DNA of 64,000 bases from Cucumis sativus (lineage: Eukaryota; Streptophyta; Magnoliopsida; Cucurbitales; Cucurbitaceae). Position 1 is the stretch's first letter. Each line of letters starts with the position of its first letter. The notes below the pieces were generated by a model. That model was not told the origin of the DNA. It saw nothing but the letters and a program-made list of their open reading frames with translations, and did not search any database. Location: the NCBI RefSeq assembly GCF_000004075.3, contig NC_026656.2:18114607-18178606 (forward strand). The letters run 5' to 3'. Below are positions 37,917 through 51,143 of this stretch, piece by piece. Position numbers and translations under genes: made by a program.

Positions 37917-40421
37917 ATGAACCTTGGTGTGGTGGTTGCTGCTTAAGAGACAAGGAGTTAAAAAAAAGCAAAGCAACTATGGAATGGAATCAAGGAAGGA
38001 AATGCTAGGATGTTGCTTGCCAGTTATCTACCTCTGAAGAACCACATTCAAGTTTCTCTATATACAAGTAGTAGTAAAATTTTTATATAATGCAAGCAAT
38101 CATTTTTTTAAAAAAAATTTGTTTTGGAAGGGAAGGAAAAGGAAAAAAAAGAAAAAAGAAGAAAAATTCAAGGGTTGTAATTGGCAAGGAATTGTTAGCT
38201 TTAAGGTTATGATGGTGATGATGATGATGATGGTCGGTCAAACTAATTAATGTTTACTCCCATTGACATTAGAGATTGTTGGTCTTAATATATCATCGGA
38301 TTTTTCCATATATTTATTTTATACCTCGCAAAACTTAGTGGTAGTAAGTAGTGAGTATTATTATTGTTGATTTCCAAATTGGAAAAATGGTTTATTATTC
38401 CTTCTTCTTTTCGGTAAATATAATGTGTTTGATTTAATTTTGTATTCAGACGCTATGTCCAAAGTCTCCAAAAGGCAACAGAAAAAGAGTAGAATATTTG
38501 GTGTTGGTTATATTATGGTTTTGTGTAATAAATTGGAAATAGCCAAACGGTGACGTTTTTGGTTAGGGATAAGACGGTGAATGATACATCATTATTATAT
38601 CTTTGACTTTATGAATCTGCCATCCTCTCATTTACTTCTCTTTCCTCATCCAATCACTTTTATTGCTCTTTTATTCTCTTCTCTCTCTCTTTTTTCTTTT
38701 TAATTCAAATATACTATTACCTTCCCTTTAATTTTATTTTTTATTTCTTCTTTTTTCTTACAAAGAAAATATGTTTCTCCTTTCACTTTAAAGTTATTTG
38801 ATGATTTCAAATGGAGAGTCCATTATTCACATGTATTCAATAACATCCAATATAGTCATTTTCCCATCAAATATGTATTTGTATACTGATCATATATATA
38901 TATATATAGGATAATTGTTATGGATGCCAAAAATATTAAAATTATTTACAATTTATAGCAAAAGAAAAAAACATGAATATAAGAGTTTGATTAATTTTGT
39001 TACATTTGTAAATTGTTTTAATATTTTGCTATTTTTAGAAATATATATATATATATAACAAAACGATAATAAGATAACTATCCGGAAAATAAACAAAATC
39101 TTCTCATACAACAATGCCCAATTTATAGTTGAGGTAATGTTTTCAGTTTTTATTTTTAAATAGTCTACAAGATAACAATAAAAAAATCTCGTAAGTACTT
39201 TAAAATTCAACAAAATAAGTGAAAATAAAATGTTGTTTTTTTTGGTTAAATGGTAAATTTATTCATTTCACTGAACTAAAATTTAATTTATAATTTTTAG
39301 TTTAACATGAAAATATTGTCATTTGAATTTTGCAGAAGTAACACTTGAAGTCATAAATATAATACTTAAAATAATAAGTCCAATAAATAAGTTAAATTTG
39401 TTAATAATATTTATGACAATCATGTGAGAAAAATACAATTAAATGTTTTTTAAAATTCTACTTAAAAAAAATGAAAAATTCTTACAATAAAAACGAACAC
39501 ATGTAAAATTTTCAAAAACAGCTACCCATCCAAAAGTTTAAAACTCAAATAAGGTGATTAACTTCAAATTTAATTTAATCCCTATACGTTGAAGTTTACA
39601 GGTACGTGACTTAGCGTCTTAGGTTGGGTGAGGTAACACATCATTTGGTTCATACAACACTTTTATACAGTAATCAATATTGAGAATATCTTCTTGTTTG
39701 TCTGAAGAATGGGGTGAGAGAGTTTTGAGTTGTGTAGATTCTAATATTATTTTGTTTAAAAGAAAATTAGGTTTAGTTTTAACTTTCTAATTTGATGTCT
39801 ATAATGTTTATTCAATAACATTTGAAAATTAGGAGGTGTAGGTACTGAAATGAAACACTTGGTTACGTGAATGAAAATGGTGATGAATGAAAGAAAATGT
39901 GAATTTGCATAAAAAAAGGAAGCAGTGAGATTAATTAGATTATTATTAAAAAGAAGACAAAAAGGGAAATTAGGTAAAAGACAAATCCTCTATTTTTGGA
40001 AAAGATTGTAAATAAAAGAAAGAATAGGGGAAGTTTTGAAAAAGAAGTAACTGATGGGTTTCTGTAAAGTATAAAAAGAAAGAGAAAAAAGGAAACGACA
40101 AAAAGATTAAGGCGGGAGGGGTGGGATTAAGAAGGAAGACGATAAGTTGAACCTCGGGACGCAGACCAGAAGTCAGCAACTTCACAAAAACACCATTAAT
40201 GACAATCCTTAATCCTTGTTTTTGCTTTCTACCCAACAAAACTAATCATCCAACGCTAAAAGATAAGACGGAATCCAAGAAAAAGTACACACAAACTCAG
40301 ACCAATACCATACAAATATATAATTCCTTCCACCCCAAACCGTTTCTGCACACAAAGCCAACATACCCAACGTAATCCTTCATTTTTCATCCTTACTTTC
40401 AACCCCTTTTGATCCTCAATC
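37917..40421. other. Intergenic region and SPT upstream/leader
   Basis: Begins with the E3 ligase 3' UTR (a GAT-rich run at 38211-38233). Then comes AT-rich DNA without a supported gene, including AT microsatellites at about 38895-38910 and 39040-39058. A TATA-like TATAAAAAG near 40069 precedes the SPT start by about 350 bases, and the leader before 40422 is CT/AC-rich. Minus-strand frames at 38953-39213 and 39970-40239 are low-complexity and not supported. Confidence 0.5.
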
Positions 40422-43044
40422 ATGGCGGATCTCTACGGAACTTCCCCTTCTTCCGATGTTGTGGGTTTGCCCCATGACCCTGAAGATTTCTCTTCTTTCA
40501 TCAATCACCACCTTCAAACCACTACTTCTTCTGCTTCTTCCCCTTCTTGCGTTTCCTTCAAGAACAAGTTCATGCCCTTGTTGCATTCTCAACCTCCTTG
40601 GCACTCTTCGCCGATGTTTTCTCGCCGGCCCGATTCCACCTCTGTTCCCGGTATGTCCTGCATGCTCGATTTTCCCGAGGATCGGCTTCAGTCCAGTCGT
40701 GTTTTGAACCACGCTTTGTCGGATTGTAATGTTAGGGATGTGAGATTTGCTGATGCTTCGTATTTGGCTGTGAACTCAACTTGCGGCGGCGTGAAATTGT
40801 CGGATCCTGGTGACTTTCTCAAAGAAAGTTCCGACAACGCCTTTTCTTCCTCCGGCGCTGTTGATTCCGATACGAATGCACCGTTGAAGAGAAGGGGTCT
40901 TTCGTCTGAAAATGATCTTGGGGATTTCAGTTGCGATAGCGAGGTAACTTCCTGTTTCCTCAAATTTCACCGTTTGAAACTTTTGCTTATCTTGAGTTAA
41001 TTCGATTCTCTCAGGGTGGGGATTTGCCTGAAGTTCCATCTAGTACTAATCTGCCTCGAAATTCATCGAAGAGAAGTAGAAGCGCTGAGGTCCATAATAT
41101 GTCGGAGAAGGTCAGTTTCATATTGGGTCCCCGATTTCTAAGCATTCTTGTCTTTAAGTTTAGACTAAGAGCGATTGATTGCTGATATTTTTGCTAATGG
41201 TTTCGGTGAGTGGGCCAGAGACGAAGAAGGAGGATCAATGAGAAAATGAAAGCTCTTCAGAACTTAATTCCCAATTCAAACAAGGTATATTTGTCAAATT
41301 CAAGACTATGGCGGTTTTGATTACTTTTTAAGTATTTAGAGTTACAATCAGATTGTGGTTTGACAGACGGACAAAGCTTCAATGTTGGATGAAGCAATTG
41401 AGTATTTGAAGCAGCTTCAACTTCAAGTCCAGGTGGGTGTCCTTTTTTTTTTGTTTTGTTTTGTTTTGTATGGTTATGTGCCTGAGAATTTGATCACGTT
41501 TTTTCACTTTTGTTTGCTATGGAATTATCTCTCTTTATACGTGTACTCGTTCATTTTTATTGGTTTCTAATTACAAATAGTCCATGAATTTGGGCCACAG
41601 AATCTTATGTGCTGATATATCAAAAAGTAATGTTCCTTTTGTCCTCATGATATGAGTCAAACGTGCCTGCACTTCGATTTCTGGTTGCATTTCAATCAGA
41701 GAACTTTGAATATTCAAACAGTTTCATCCTAATTTTATTTCTGGCCAAACCTTACTAGAGAAAAGCCAATTGATAGTGAAATTTTTTGAGTCTTGAGTGT
41801 TGATTATTTTCCAAACCCATGGTTCTGTAGGAGTTCTGTTACTCATTCTGAGAATTATTGGGACATTTTCAGCTGAAAAAGGCTGAAGATCTCCTCCTCC
41901 TACCGCCGATTAACACTGTGTGTTTGATTACTTTTCACTCTATCACTATAAGATTATGCTTCGTTTGAGCTTTTCCTAACATAACCAAAATTTTACTTCT
42001 TAAGAGAAGATGGTTCACGAAATAGAGGTTTTTTCTTAGCTAACTTACGTTTGAGACAATGATGTCAAAATAATAGATTTCTAGGACCTCATATTCTTTC
42101 TTATCACGAATTTGATGGGTGCTTATGAGGAGCAGGAATAATACCTCTCTTGATCATTGTTTTGTCGAAAATTTTCCCTGTTTTAGTTGCTCTTTTTGGG
42201 CTATACTAAATCTGATATTGAACTATAAACGAAAACGAAATTACAAGATAATTCAAGAGTCCAAGGTACTTGGACCCTCCGAATCTTGGCAGTACTCTCA
42301 GGCCGTAGTAGACTTCACCAAATATTGCCTATCTCCCATCTTCTCCACTCGCTGTATTTACTTAAAACATTCATAACAATCCCTTAATACTCTAATTATT
42401 TCCTTAAAACGTTCATAACAATCCCTTAATACTCTAATTATTTACTTAAAACATTCATTTCAAATAATGAGGTTTGGAGCAACTAACAGCTTGTTCCATT
42501 TTTTTCTCTCTAGTTGACAGAAATGGTCATAGTTTGATGAACATATTTAAACTTGTTATCAATGACGTTTGGCTTTGCAGATGTTATCAATGAGAAATGG
42601 CTTGAGTTTGCAACCAATGTGCTTGCCAGGAATGCTGCAGCCAATTCAACTACCTCAGATGGGGTTGGACTACGATGTAGGAAATGCATTTCTAACATCC
42701 CGAAGAGGAATAGATACATCGTCTACTAGGAACGAAGGATGTCCCATGCAATCTACATTCAATCTTACCAACAAATGTAACCTTTCAGATCAGTCAATTG
42801 CCATCCCTTCTGTACCAAACACCACAACCTCAGAAACTGCATTCGGTTTTGAACCCACAATTCAGGGTTATGATGGGGAGTTTAACCTGTCCTCCGATTT
42901 CAAGGTAACAAACAATATTAACCAGCTTCTTTCTAGGTTAGTGAAATTGGGACCAAATATTTTCTTGGAAATATGCAGGATGGGGAACCAGCCGCACAGT
43001 TAGATTGCGCTCAGACGGGGAACGAGTCAACAGACGCTTCTTAG
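40422..43044 (+). CDS. SPT: SPATULA-type bHLH transcription factor (6 exons)
   Basis: Nuclear bHLH factor of the PIF-related clade; SPATULA controls carpel margin and style development, seed dormancy and leaf size. Exons 40422-40943, 41015-41110, 41219-41284, 41367-41432, 42581-42904 and 42979-43044 join in phase to 379 aa, close to SPT (about 373) and much longer than ALCATRAZ (about 210). The N-terminus has an acidic stretch (DPEDFSSFINHHL) like the SPT/ALC activation region. The bHLH covers about 196-252: H201, E205 and R209 give E-box/G-box contacts, and the helix-loop-helix shows [30 protein letters not shown]. After it comes the SPT/ALC block MLSMRNGLSLQPMCLPGMLQP. The basic region reads EKRRRRRINEKM where the family usually has EKRRRSRINEKM. 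No active-phytochrome-binding motif is evident. ALC remains an alternative name. Confidence 0.93.
42360..42458 (+). repeat. 42-bp tandem repeat (2.3 copies) in SPT intron 4
   Basis: A unit starting CTTAAAACATTCATAACAAT recurs at 42361, 42403 and (partial) 42445, a strict 42-base period with one or two changes per copy. It lies within the 1.15-kb intron 41433-42580, about 120 bases before its acceptor. Confidence 0.85.
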
Positions 43045-46000
43045 CTGTAGTCCTTTGCAGGATGCTGGTCACTAGAGTATGGCCTTTTTAATGAAGCAAT
43101 TTCTTTACTTTCCTTGTGGATTTTCAACAACAAACATTATAGAAACTACAAAAAGTTCTATTTTCACACTTACCAGAAAATCTATTGTAGAATAGGTTAA
43201 CAACATAATCTTGATATTTATGCCTTTGACTCTATATTTTTAAGAAAAAAAACTTCAAGTATTAGTTAGGCAAACATAGAAATGCAGAAATCTACCTGAT
43301 CTGCTTTGTTTGAAAAGAAAGAGGATAGAAGCTGCCAAATGTTTTTGGGGAGAAGCAAGAAAAAGAAAAAGAAAAAGAATACGGTGGTCCTTCCTTACCT
43401 TTACCAATTAGATGCTCTCTATCTGGACTCATTGATGTGAAGTAGATCAATTATTTTGCCTTGTAATGCTGTCAAGAAATGAAAACAAAAAATATGTTGT
43501 CTCTTTGCAGGATATTTTTGAGATAAATACCCATTCATAATATACGATAATATCAATTTAACTTTGTTCATATGCTGTTTGATTTTGGTTTAGATTGAAA
43601 ACTGACCCAAAATAGGGACAAATTGGGCCAAGTTGATATGAAGCCATTTGGCAGAGGGAATATGTCTCATATGATATAATAACAAATCATATGAAATGAT
43701 TAAAGATGAATTCGAAAGAAAAAGAAGGGAAAAGAAAAGTTTGGGGGTGCCCTTAAAAAAAGGGGAGGGTCTGAAACTTGTTCAGTGGTCAAACTCTATT
43801 TTATGGGGAGAGGTAATTAATTATGTAACATTGACTGACACTTCTAATTATTAATTATTACTTAACTAATGAGCTACCCATCCATTATTTTTAGTTAAAG
43901 CAGGCGCTGCAGTCAGGCAGACAAGCAGAGTTCTTTAATCAACAATAATATTGTTGGAATAATTTCTTCTCAAGTCTTTTTTTAAAGTTAAAGTTTGTGT
44001 TTAATAGGCCATCAACTTAATTTCTCAAGAATGACATTATGTCTATTGTTCAACAGGGTTCTTAGTTTTTATATTTGTCTATAATGAATATGTTGGGGTT
44101 CACAATTGAAAGTTTAAGGAATCTTTGATGTTCTGAGGACTAGTTGGACATTTTGCAAAGTTCAGGAACATCAAATAAAAAAATTTCAATTTAGGATCTA
44201 CACACAAAGATGAGGGTTAAGGGCTAAACTGTCACTAAACATTTTTTAATGATTTCTTTTTTTGGGTGAATTTGATGGCAGCTAAATTATTAATCAGCAG
44301 GTTTCTCCTAAAATTCAAGATTATGTTCGTGTGTGTATTTGTATCGATCACATATCATACAAAGAAACAACAATAAGTCTAAAGAAAAAGGAAAGACAAC
44401 AGCTATAAAGGTCGTATATTTATGTATGAGTCAAATAAACACTAATTCTGGGTTTAGAAAGTTGTTCTTTTACTATTACTGTTGTTATTATTTTACATGA
44501 TTTTTAAGAAAAATTATCAATCTTGTTAAACTTTTTTTTGGACAAGGCAACTTTAAGTTATGAATGATAACATGGTTTGTCAACAAATTTTGAATTATTT
44601 ACTTAGAATGTAGAAATCAATTCTTGGATGTAATAATTTCGTTCTGTGAAAATGAATTCTTGGATAGATAAATATATACGTACACACACAAATAAATGGA
44701 AGAAACTTTTCTTTTTGGAAAGGAAGTATAAAATAATTATAAACAAGGAAAGTGGTAGGAACACCTTGGGATGATTCTTCCCCCCAACTTTTATTTTTTT
44801 TATTGGGTTTTTGTTTGAATAATGTCTACTCTTTTTTTAGAAAATAAGAAAAACACAGATGATAATTCATGTTTTTAAATAGAAAAGGGGAAAAATTTTA
44901 TTATTCAATGTGATCAAATATGTATCATATCTAACAACCAATTCTTTCTATATTGTATAATTAAAAGAAAAAAAATCGATTATTCTTTATGATCACAAAA
45001 TAAAAAAAGAAAAAAAAAAGACAATTTATGAATAATTAAAAAATTGAACGCGTAAAAAGCAATAAAGGTATTACCAATTTTCCCCAAAAATCTAAACTCA
45101 AAATTTTAGAATATTTCTGTAAAGCCAAATAAAAAGAGGAATATGAATAAATAACTTAACATAGATATCTATTTTTCTAATGAAAAATGCTTTTGGGTAC
45201 ATGCCGACTTGTATTCATCTTGAGTTATCCATTCGAAACTCTATCACAAATTAGAGCAAAATTTATCTAATTCTCTAGAGTTCATTTAATTTTTTTTTTT
45301 TTGATATATTTTGTAAATTATTGTTATTATTATGAGAAAGAAAAAAAAGCAAGTTGGTTGTTAGATTTTGAGTCCAACACCTAAAAGAGAAAGAAAAGAA
45401 AATTAGAAATGAATAATGGTACTTTGGAAGTAATTATGTAGAGTCTATACTACAATTAATTAAACTCTAGATTTTTGGATTTATCCTTTTCTATTTTCTA
45501 TTTTTTTTTAATACAAAGTCCGTGATGACTATATTTATATATATGAACAAATTACTTTCAATTAAAAGCTTTACCAATTACACTATCATTATTGTATTGT
45601 AGCAATAAGAATCATATACTATAAAAAGAGTATTTGTCACTCTATGTTGTCTTAAGAATTGGGTTAGTTGATTTGCATATTTTATATTATAAGGCTAATG
45701 ATCTAACAAAGACAATTCAAGCAGTTTACTTACTGAAAACAGTGTATATAAAATAATTGTGGAGAAAGAATCTGCAACGAAAATGGATTTTAGTGAATAA
45801 AAATGAAAGAAGGTCGTCTCAAATTCAGAAATCATTTGTAGCTTACCGTGGAATTTCAGATAAAGGCTCACCGGGGAAGAGGGTTCAATAAATGGATGGG
45901 CTTTTGTAGGGTTGATTTTTCTTTCTTCTCTTCTCTTCTTCACCATTGTTGAAGATGGAAGTCCCATCATGCCAGCTCTTTCTTTCTCTCTCGCTGTGAA

Positions 46001-46164
46001 CCCCACTGAATGAGTGGAATTTGCAGTTTAGTTTCTTGTCTTCATTTTCGAGATTTATTGTATCCTTTGCTTTTGCCACTCAGCTAATTGTCCTCCTTCT
46101 TCTGTGGTTGTCTCCGCCACAAAAACAGTCTTGAAAGGTTTGTAGAACAAGGGGAAGAGGAAAA
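43045..46164. other. Intergenic region between SPT and the receptor-like kinase
   Basis: SPT 3' UTR followed by AT-rich DNA with many A/T runs and no supported gene. The last 300 bases (from about 45.85 kb) become more balanced and pyrimidine-rich and probably hold the promoter and leader of the kinase. Minus-strand frames at 45695-46079 lie opposite this leader and have no recognisable content. Confidence 0.5.
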
Positions 46165-48545
46165 ATGTCTAATTATGCCTTCTTGAATGACCAGCTCTCG
46201 AAGCGGACCTCCATTTTCGGTTTGCGTTTGTGGGTTGTTTTGGGTATTTGTGTTGGTGCTGCCATTGTTATTGTTCTCTTCCTCATTTCCTTATGGTTCA
46301 CTTCCAGGCGTAACAGTTCCAATAAATCTAAACCCTCTTTGAACCCCATTATCCCAAATGTGTCTAAGGAAATCCAGGAAATACGAATTGACCATTCTCG
46401 GAACACTACTCATTCTGACCCCAAAGTTCAGTTGGCTTCTAACCCTGAGCCTTTGCCGGAGGCAGAGCCTTTAGCGACGCTGCTTCAGACGGAAGAAGGA
46501 AGCCCACCTAGTGGACGCCATAGAATTCACATTGAAATTGGGAAGGACCATCGGATTTCTTACCCAGAGAGAGGTGGCGGTTCGTCCCACGGAAGTGGAG
46601 AGGCTCGGTCTGGTGATCAGGCGCCAATGACTGTGCCGGAGGTTTCGCATTTGGGTTGGGGCCATTGGTATACTCTCAGAGAGCTTGAGTATTCTACTAA
46701 TAGTTTTGCGGATGAAAATGTAATTGGTGAAGGCGGATATGGTATTGTGTACCGTGGGGTTCTTGAGGACAACACCGTGGTTGCCATCAAGAATTTGCTC
46801 AATAACAGGTTCTTCTTCTCATTTTATTTCTTTTTTCACATGGATCTTTGTAATTTATCGCAGTTATGTCAATGCAGTACGAGCATTTATCTTATGTTAC
46901 AAGAATCCACAACTGCAATTGATACATTATGTTGTTCCGCTGGAAGAAATTTTATGCACTATTTCTTGTGTTCAGAGGACAAGCTGAGAAGGAGTTTAAG
47001 GTTGAAGTGGAAGCAATTGGACGTGTTCGCCACAAGAATCTGGTGCGTTTGCTTGGCTATTGTGCTGAAGGAGCTCACAGGTATTCTGATTTTCCTCCAA
47101 AGTAATCCTGTAGAAGCTTAAGAAACTGTAAACACTCTCTTCTCTAGTTAATTTGAGAACGTGTGTGCATTCTGCTTGTCTTGTTGTAGGATACTTGTCT
47201 ACGAGTACATTGATAATGGAAACTTGGAACAGTGGCTTCATGGAGAAGTTGGACCTTGTAGCCCTCTAACATGGGACATTCGAATGAATATAATTGTTGG
47301 AACAGCGAAAGGGTATGTTCTAAATTGAGTTTGCGTTCACTATTTTGGTTGTAGATAAGTAATATTCTTCAACATCTTGCCATAGTTTTGAGTTTGACTT
47401 CATAAAATCACAGGTTAACATACCTCCACGAGGGACTCGAGCCTAAGGTTGTTCACCGTGATATCAAGTCAAGTAACATTTTGCTTGACAAGCAGTGGAA
47501 TCCAAAGGTCTCTGACTTCGGCCTAGCAAAGCTTTTAGGCTCAGAAAGGAGTTATGTAACAACTCGTGTGATGGGAACTTTCGGGTCAGTCTAAGTTGTA
47601 GAGTGAAATGTATTACTTGATTTCTAATTTTGAATTCATGAACTTGACGGAGTAACTTACACAATGCCGACTGGGGTTGTTTTGTAGATACGTAGCTCCA
47701 GAATATGCAAGTACTGGCATGTTAAATGAAAAAAGTGATGTATATAGTTTTGGTATCCTCATTATGGAGATAATTTCAGGGAGAAATCCAGTAGATTATA
47801 GCCGCCCTTCAGGAGAGGTGTGTTTCTCATCCAGATTATTTGTCATTGCATAACTTGGCCTATACAGGCCTCTGCTTTCACCATTAACTTTTCATGGTTG
47901 ATTGGTGGATCAAACTTTCAGGTCAACCTAGTTGAGTGGCTTAAAACAATGGTTAGTAATCGAAATGCTGAGGGCGTTCTGGATCCTAAGTTGCCTGAAA
48001 AGCCTTCAACAAGGGCACTGAAGCGTGCTCTGTTAGTAGCTTTACGGTGTGTGGATCCTAATGTTCAGAAGAGGCCAAAAATGGGGCATGTAATTCATAT
48101 GCTTGAAGCAGACGAGTTTCCTTTCCGAGATGTGAGTTAGCAGCATTTCAACTATTACTTAGACCAACTTGATGTGTGGGAATATTTATCTTCATTCCAT
48201 AAAATTAGTTGCCTCTATAGTCTTGTCTTAAAAGTATTTTACAAAGAATAAGTTAATGAGTTACTTAAGTTAGAAATCTGGTTTATTTGCTTTAAACTAT
48301 GTATCCGGTTTTTCCTCCTTCCATATCTCATGATCCATCATTGTCTCTCCTCAATATCTCAGGATCGTAGAGTGGGACGAGAACCAGGACGATCACTACT
48401 GAAGGAAAAGCTCATGGAAAGGCTTGTGAGTGAATCCGGAGAAAGCAGCGGATATGAAAGTGGAGCAACACAAGCAAGCCGACATCTATGGAGAAAGCAA
48501 GAACTTGAAGAACAACAGCCTCGCGAACCTCACACTTTAAGGTGA
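46165..48545 (+). CDS. Membrane-anchored receptor-like protein kinase, At1g01540/At4g34500 type (7 exons)
   Basis: Single-pass Ser/Thr kinase without a sizeable extracellular domain, related to TMK/PERK-like RLKs; substrate unknown. Exons 46165-46808, 46976-47080, 47190-47312, 47414-47584, 47688-47817, 47922-48131 and 48363-48545 join in phase to 521 aa. The N-terminus ([22 protein letters not shown]) is typical of this subfamily. A membrane segment spans about residues 22-46, then a Ser/Pro/Glu-rich juxtamembrane region. The kinase domain has all key residues: glycine loop [11 protein letters not shown] (188-198), VAIKN with Lys209, HRDIKSSN with Asp307 (RD kinase), DFG at 325-327, an APE motif in YVAPEYAS, and [12 protein letters not shown] at the end. 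The intron after exon 1 is partly open, so reading through it gives a false 318-aa product. Localisation to the plasma membrane is expected from the family. Confidence 0.95.
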
Positions 48546-48821
48546 TCTTGTATACCCAACCCACATTATTATCAATCAGGCTACACTCTAAAATGTAAGG
48601 ATTATTTCTGCAGCCTCTCCCCCTTGCTGTACTGTATCAAACAATCTGTATAATGTTTTGTATCAATCTTTCTCAGTTTTGGGATTCATTCTAATGGTTT
48701 ATAATCACCAAAATTAGATACCTGTAACTGTAAGTACAACATTTGGAAGGAAAGTTTTTAGTTAAATCTGAAATGCCCTGAATTAAGGATGGTAAAGAGT
48801 GAAGATGAGTACTTTTTAGGT

Positions 48822-48904
48822 TGAAGTTTGGTGGGTGTGATTAGAATCAAATCGGGTCCTACTGAAGTTTTGGTGGGTGTGATTAGAATTAATTGGGGTC
48901 CTAG
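48822..48904 (+). repeat. 41-bp imperfect tandem duplication after the kinase gene
   Basis: Two adjacent copies of a unit beginning TGAAGTTTGGTGGGTGTGA and ending GGGTCCTA, starting at 48822 and 48863. They differ at a few positions. The unit lies about 280 bases after the kinase stop, perhaps in its 3' UTR or just past it. Confidence 0.7.
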
Positions 48905-49151
48905 TCTTTCACGAGCATTACTGTTGGGGTGGGGACTTGGGTTTGTGAAGTAGAAGGAAGGAGAACCTTTATTTTTCAGGTTTACAGTAAAGGAACTGTT
49001 GTGTGTTTGGATTTTAGAATCTTGGACCACTCTCTTTAAAGTTCTTCGGGTATTGTTACTTGTCAAAAAGTCATTAGATTTCTTTTTTGCTTATTACTTT
49101 TGGCATTTCTGTTTTCTACTTCTAAAACTCTGAGTTCTGGTCACTGTTTTA

Positions 49152-49178
49152 CTCTCTCTCTCTCTCTCTCTCTCTCTC
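49152..49178 (+). repeat. (CT)13 microsatellite
   Basis: About thirteen CT units followed by a short CA run (ACACACAC). Non-coding. Confidence 0.85.
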
Positions 49179-51143
49179 GACACACACATGGCATTTCCTA
49201 TCTTGAATCTTGTTTTTCATTGGTTATGAATTTTGCATGTGCTGAGCATTTATGCTAGTAGGGCAGAAGGCTTATGCCACTTTCCCCTTCAATTGACTCG
49301 ATGATTGTTCTTTCACTTTCTTAAAGGTTGTTAATTTAATTTTAAACATTTAAGAATGGAAAAGATGATAATTTTACTATATATAGTTTCCCTCTCTACT
49401 TTTGATAGTTAAACTCTTGTTAGAAGTAGGAATCACAAATGCACCTTTGATCTCTTTCTAAGACTTTGTTAGAAATAAGAATTGCTTAGCATCATTAAAC
49501 TCACTTTTCTTATATTCAAAATCAACTATTTCAAAAATTACTCTTAAAAACATTAATATTGTCATAATTTAGACTTTTGCTTACAAATTGTATTCGAAAA
49601 GAGATTCGTACAATCTTAGATATGTTTGGTAGGCAAAATTCAAATATGCATTGGTAGGTACTCAAGATTTTGGAAACGATGTTTAAATTCAAATTTACAT
49701 TTTTCTTTTGAGTTTATTGCAGAGTTAGGGCCTATATCTTAATTTGTTGGGAGGTGTGTGAATGAGCAATGAACAAGGATGCTCTTTTGGGTGAAAAATG
49801 AGAACTTAATCCTTATACTTCATCACATTGTCCATACAAAAGATTTTGATGATTCAAGAAAATTGTGAATTATATTGAAAAATTAATAGACTTGAGATGA
49901 TGCAGAAACGATCTTTTAGAAAATACATCAAGTAAGAATAGCAGTGATAAATAAAACATAGTGAATAATCATCAATAAATAAAGTAAGAATAGAGTTATG
50001 AGTAGAAGTAGATATCAAGATATCATGATGAATTAAGCCAAAAAGGTGTATGACATAACATGAATATGAAAAAAATTTAGGGAAGATAAAAGCAAGTTGT
50101 TTCACAAGCTTACAAATGATACATCATGGTAGCAGTTTTGTTTTTTCTTTTTAGTATCTTTTTTCCCTTGAGAAATACCTCATGGTAGAGTTTTCATCAA
50201 GAAGTCAATAAAAATATTTCTCATGAGCCTCTAATGAATTATAAGGCATATATATCGCTATGAAATTTATATGATCTAGGCAAGAATTTGAGTTTTTTTT
50301 AAAGAGTATTTGTGCATTATTGAAATTTAATTGTGTAAAACGTGACAATAATTTTTTTTTTTTTAGAATATAGGCTTTATTATTACAACTTTTCTTTAAT
50401 TAAAACGAGTTATTAAAGTTTTTATATATTATTAATTTTAAGGTTAAAACATGTGAGTGAATTAGTAAATCTCTGAATAAAAGACAAATATATCAGGTAT
50501 GCTTTAAATGTTAAAATTGATTCAACTTGTCGAATTTAGATGTAAAAATGGATGCTTTCCAAACTATATTTAGAGTTGCAAATTACTCAAGATGGCCTCA
50601 ATGTTTTTATTTAACTAGGTTCATTATTTTCTTCACTGTATACGAGCATACTCGTAATTTCATATTTAAGAAAAAACCAATTTACTCGGAATGTTAAAGG
50701 TAAAACTACAAAATTCAAACCATAATAAGCAATCAATTCAAATATACCTTTTTCTTTAAGGACGATTCCAATAAGAGAAAAAAAAACAAAGAGAGAAATT
50801 GGTTTCATATTTTAATACAAACACAAATGAGCATCCTGAGTTGCAAGTAATTGAAAGTTTAAATTGCGTAAATAAACATAATACAATTCAATCAAAATTA
50901 CCCGAGAAGTTATTTTGAGATTCTAAAGGGGGTTCAATGTGAAACACATCTAAAAACTCTGCATCTCAGTCCAAAACTAAATTATATCCTTTAAAATGAT
51001 AATTAATGTTCGGGAATTACTCCCTTCAAAACTAAATTATTGAAGGAAAAAAAATCGCCAGAACCAAGTCTAAAACTCTGGAGACATTTTCATCAACATC
51101 TGAAAAATGAATTAACCTTTGCGGTGAGGTTAACCACCTCAGC

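Larger units (their letters stand above)
48546..51143. other. Region between the kinase and carrier copy A
   Basis: Kinase 3' UTR, a local 41-bp duplication, a CT microsatellite, then AT-rich DNA. From about 50.15 kb on, the sequence is recognisably related to that at about 55.19 kb onward (same order of short matching blocks), so the carrier duplication reaches well past the genes. No gene supported in 48.55-51.14 kb. 50.88-51.14 kb corresponds to the 3' UTR of the minus-strand carrier. Confidence 0.5.

Noticed and set aside
45695-46079. Minus-strand frames opposite the kinase leader
   Set aside because: Antisense of a pyrimidine-rich leader, low complexity, no family match.
46165-47121. 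318-codon continuous frame at the kinase
   Set aside because: The part after 46808 is intron read-through; splicing at AACAG|GTTC restores the full kinase domain.
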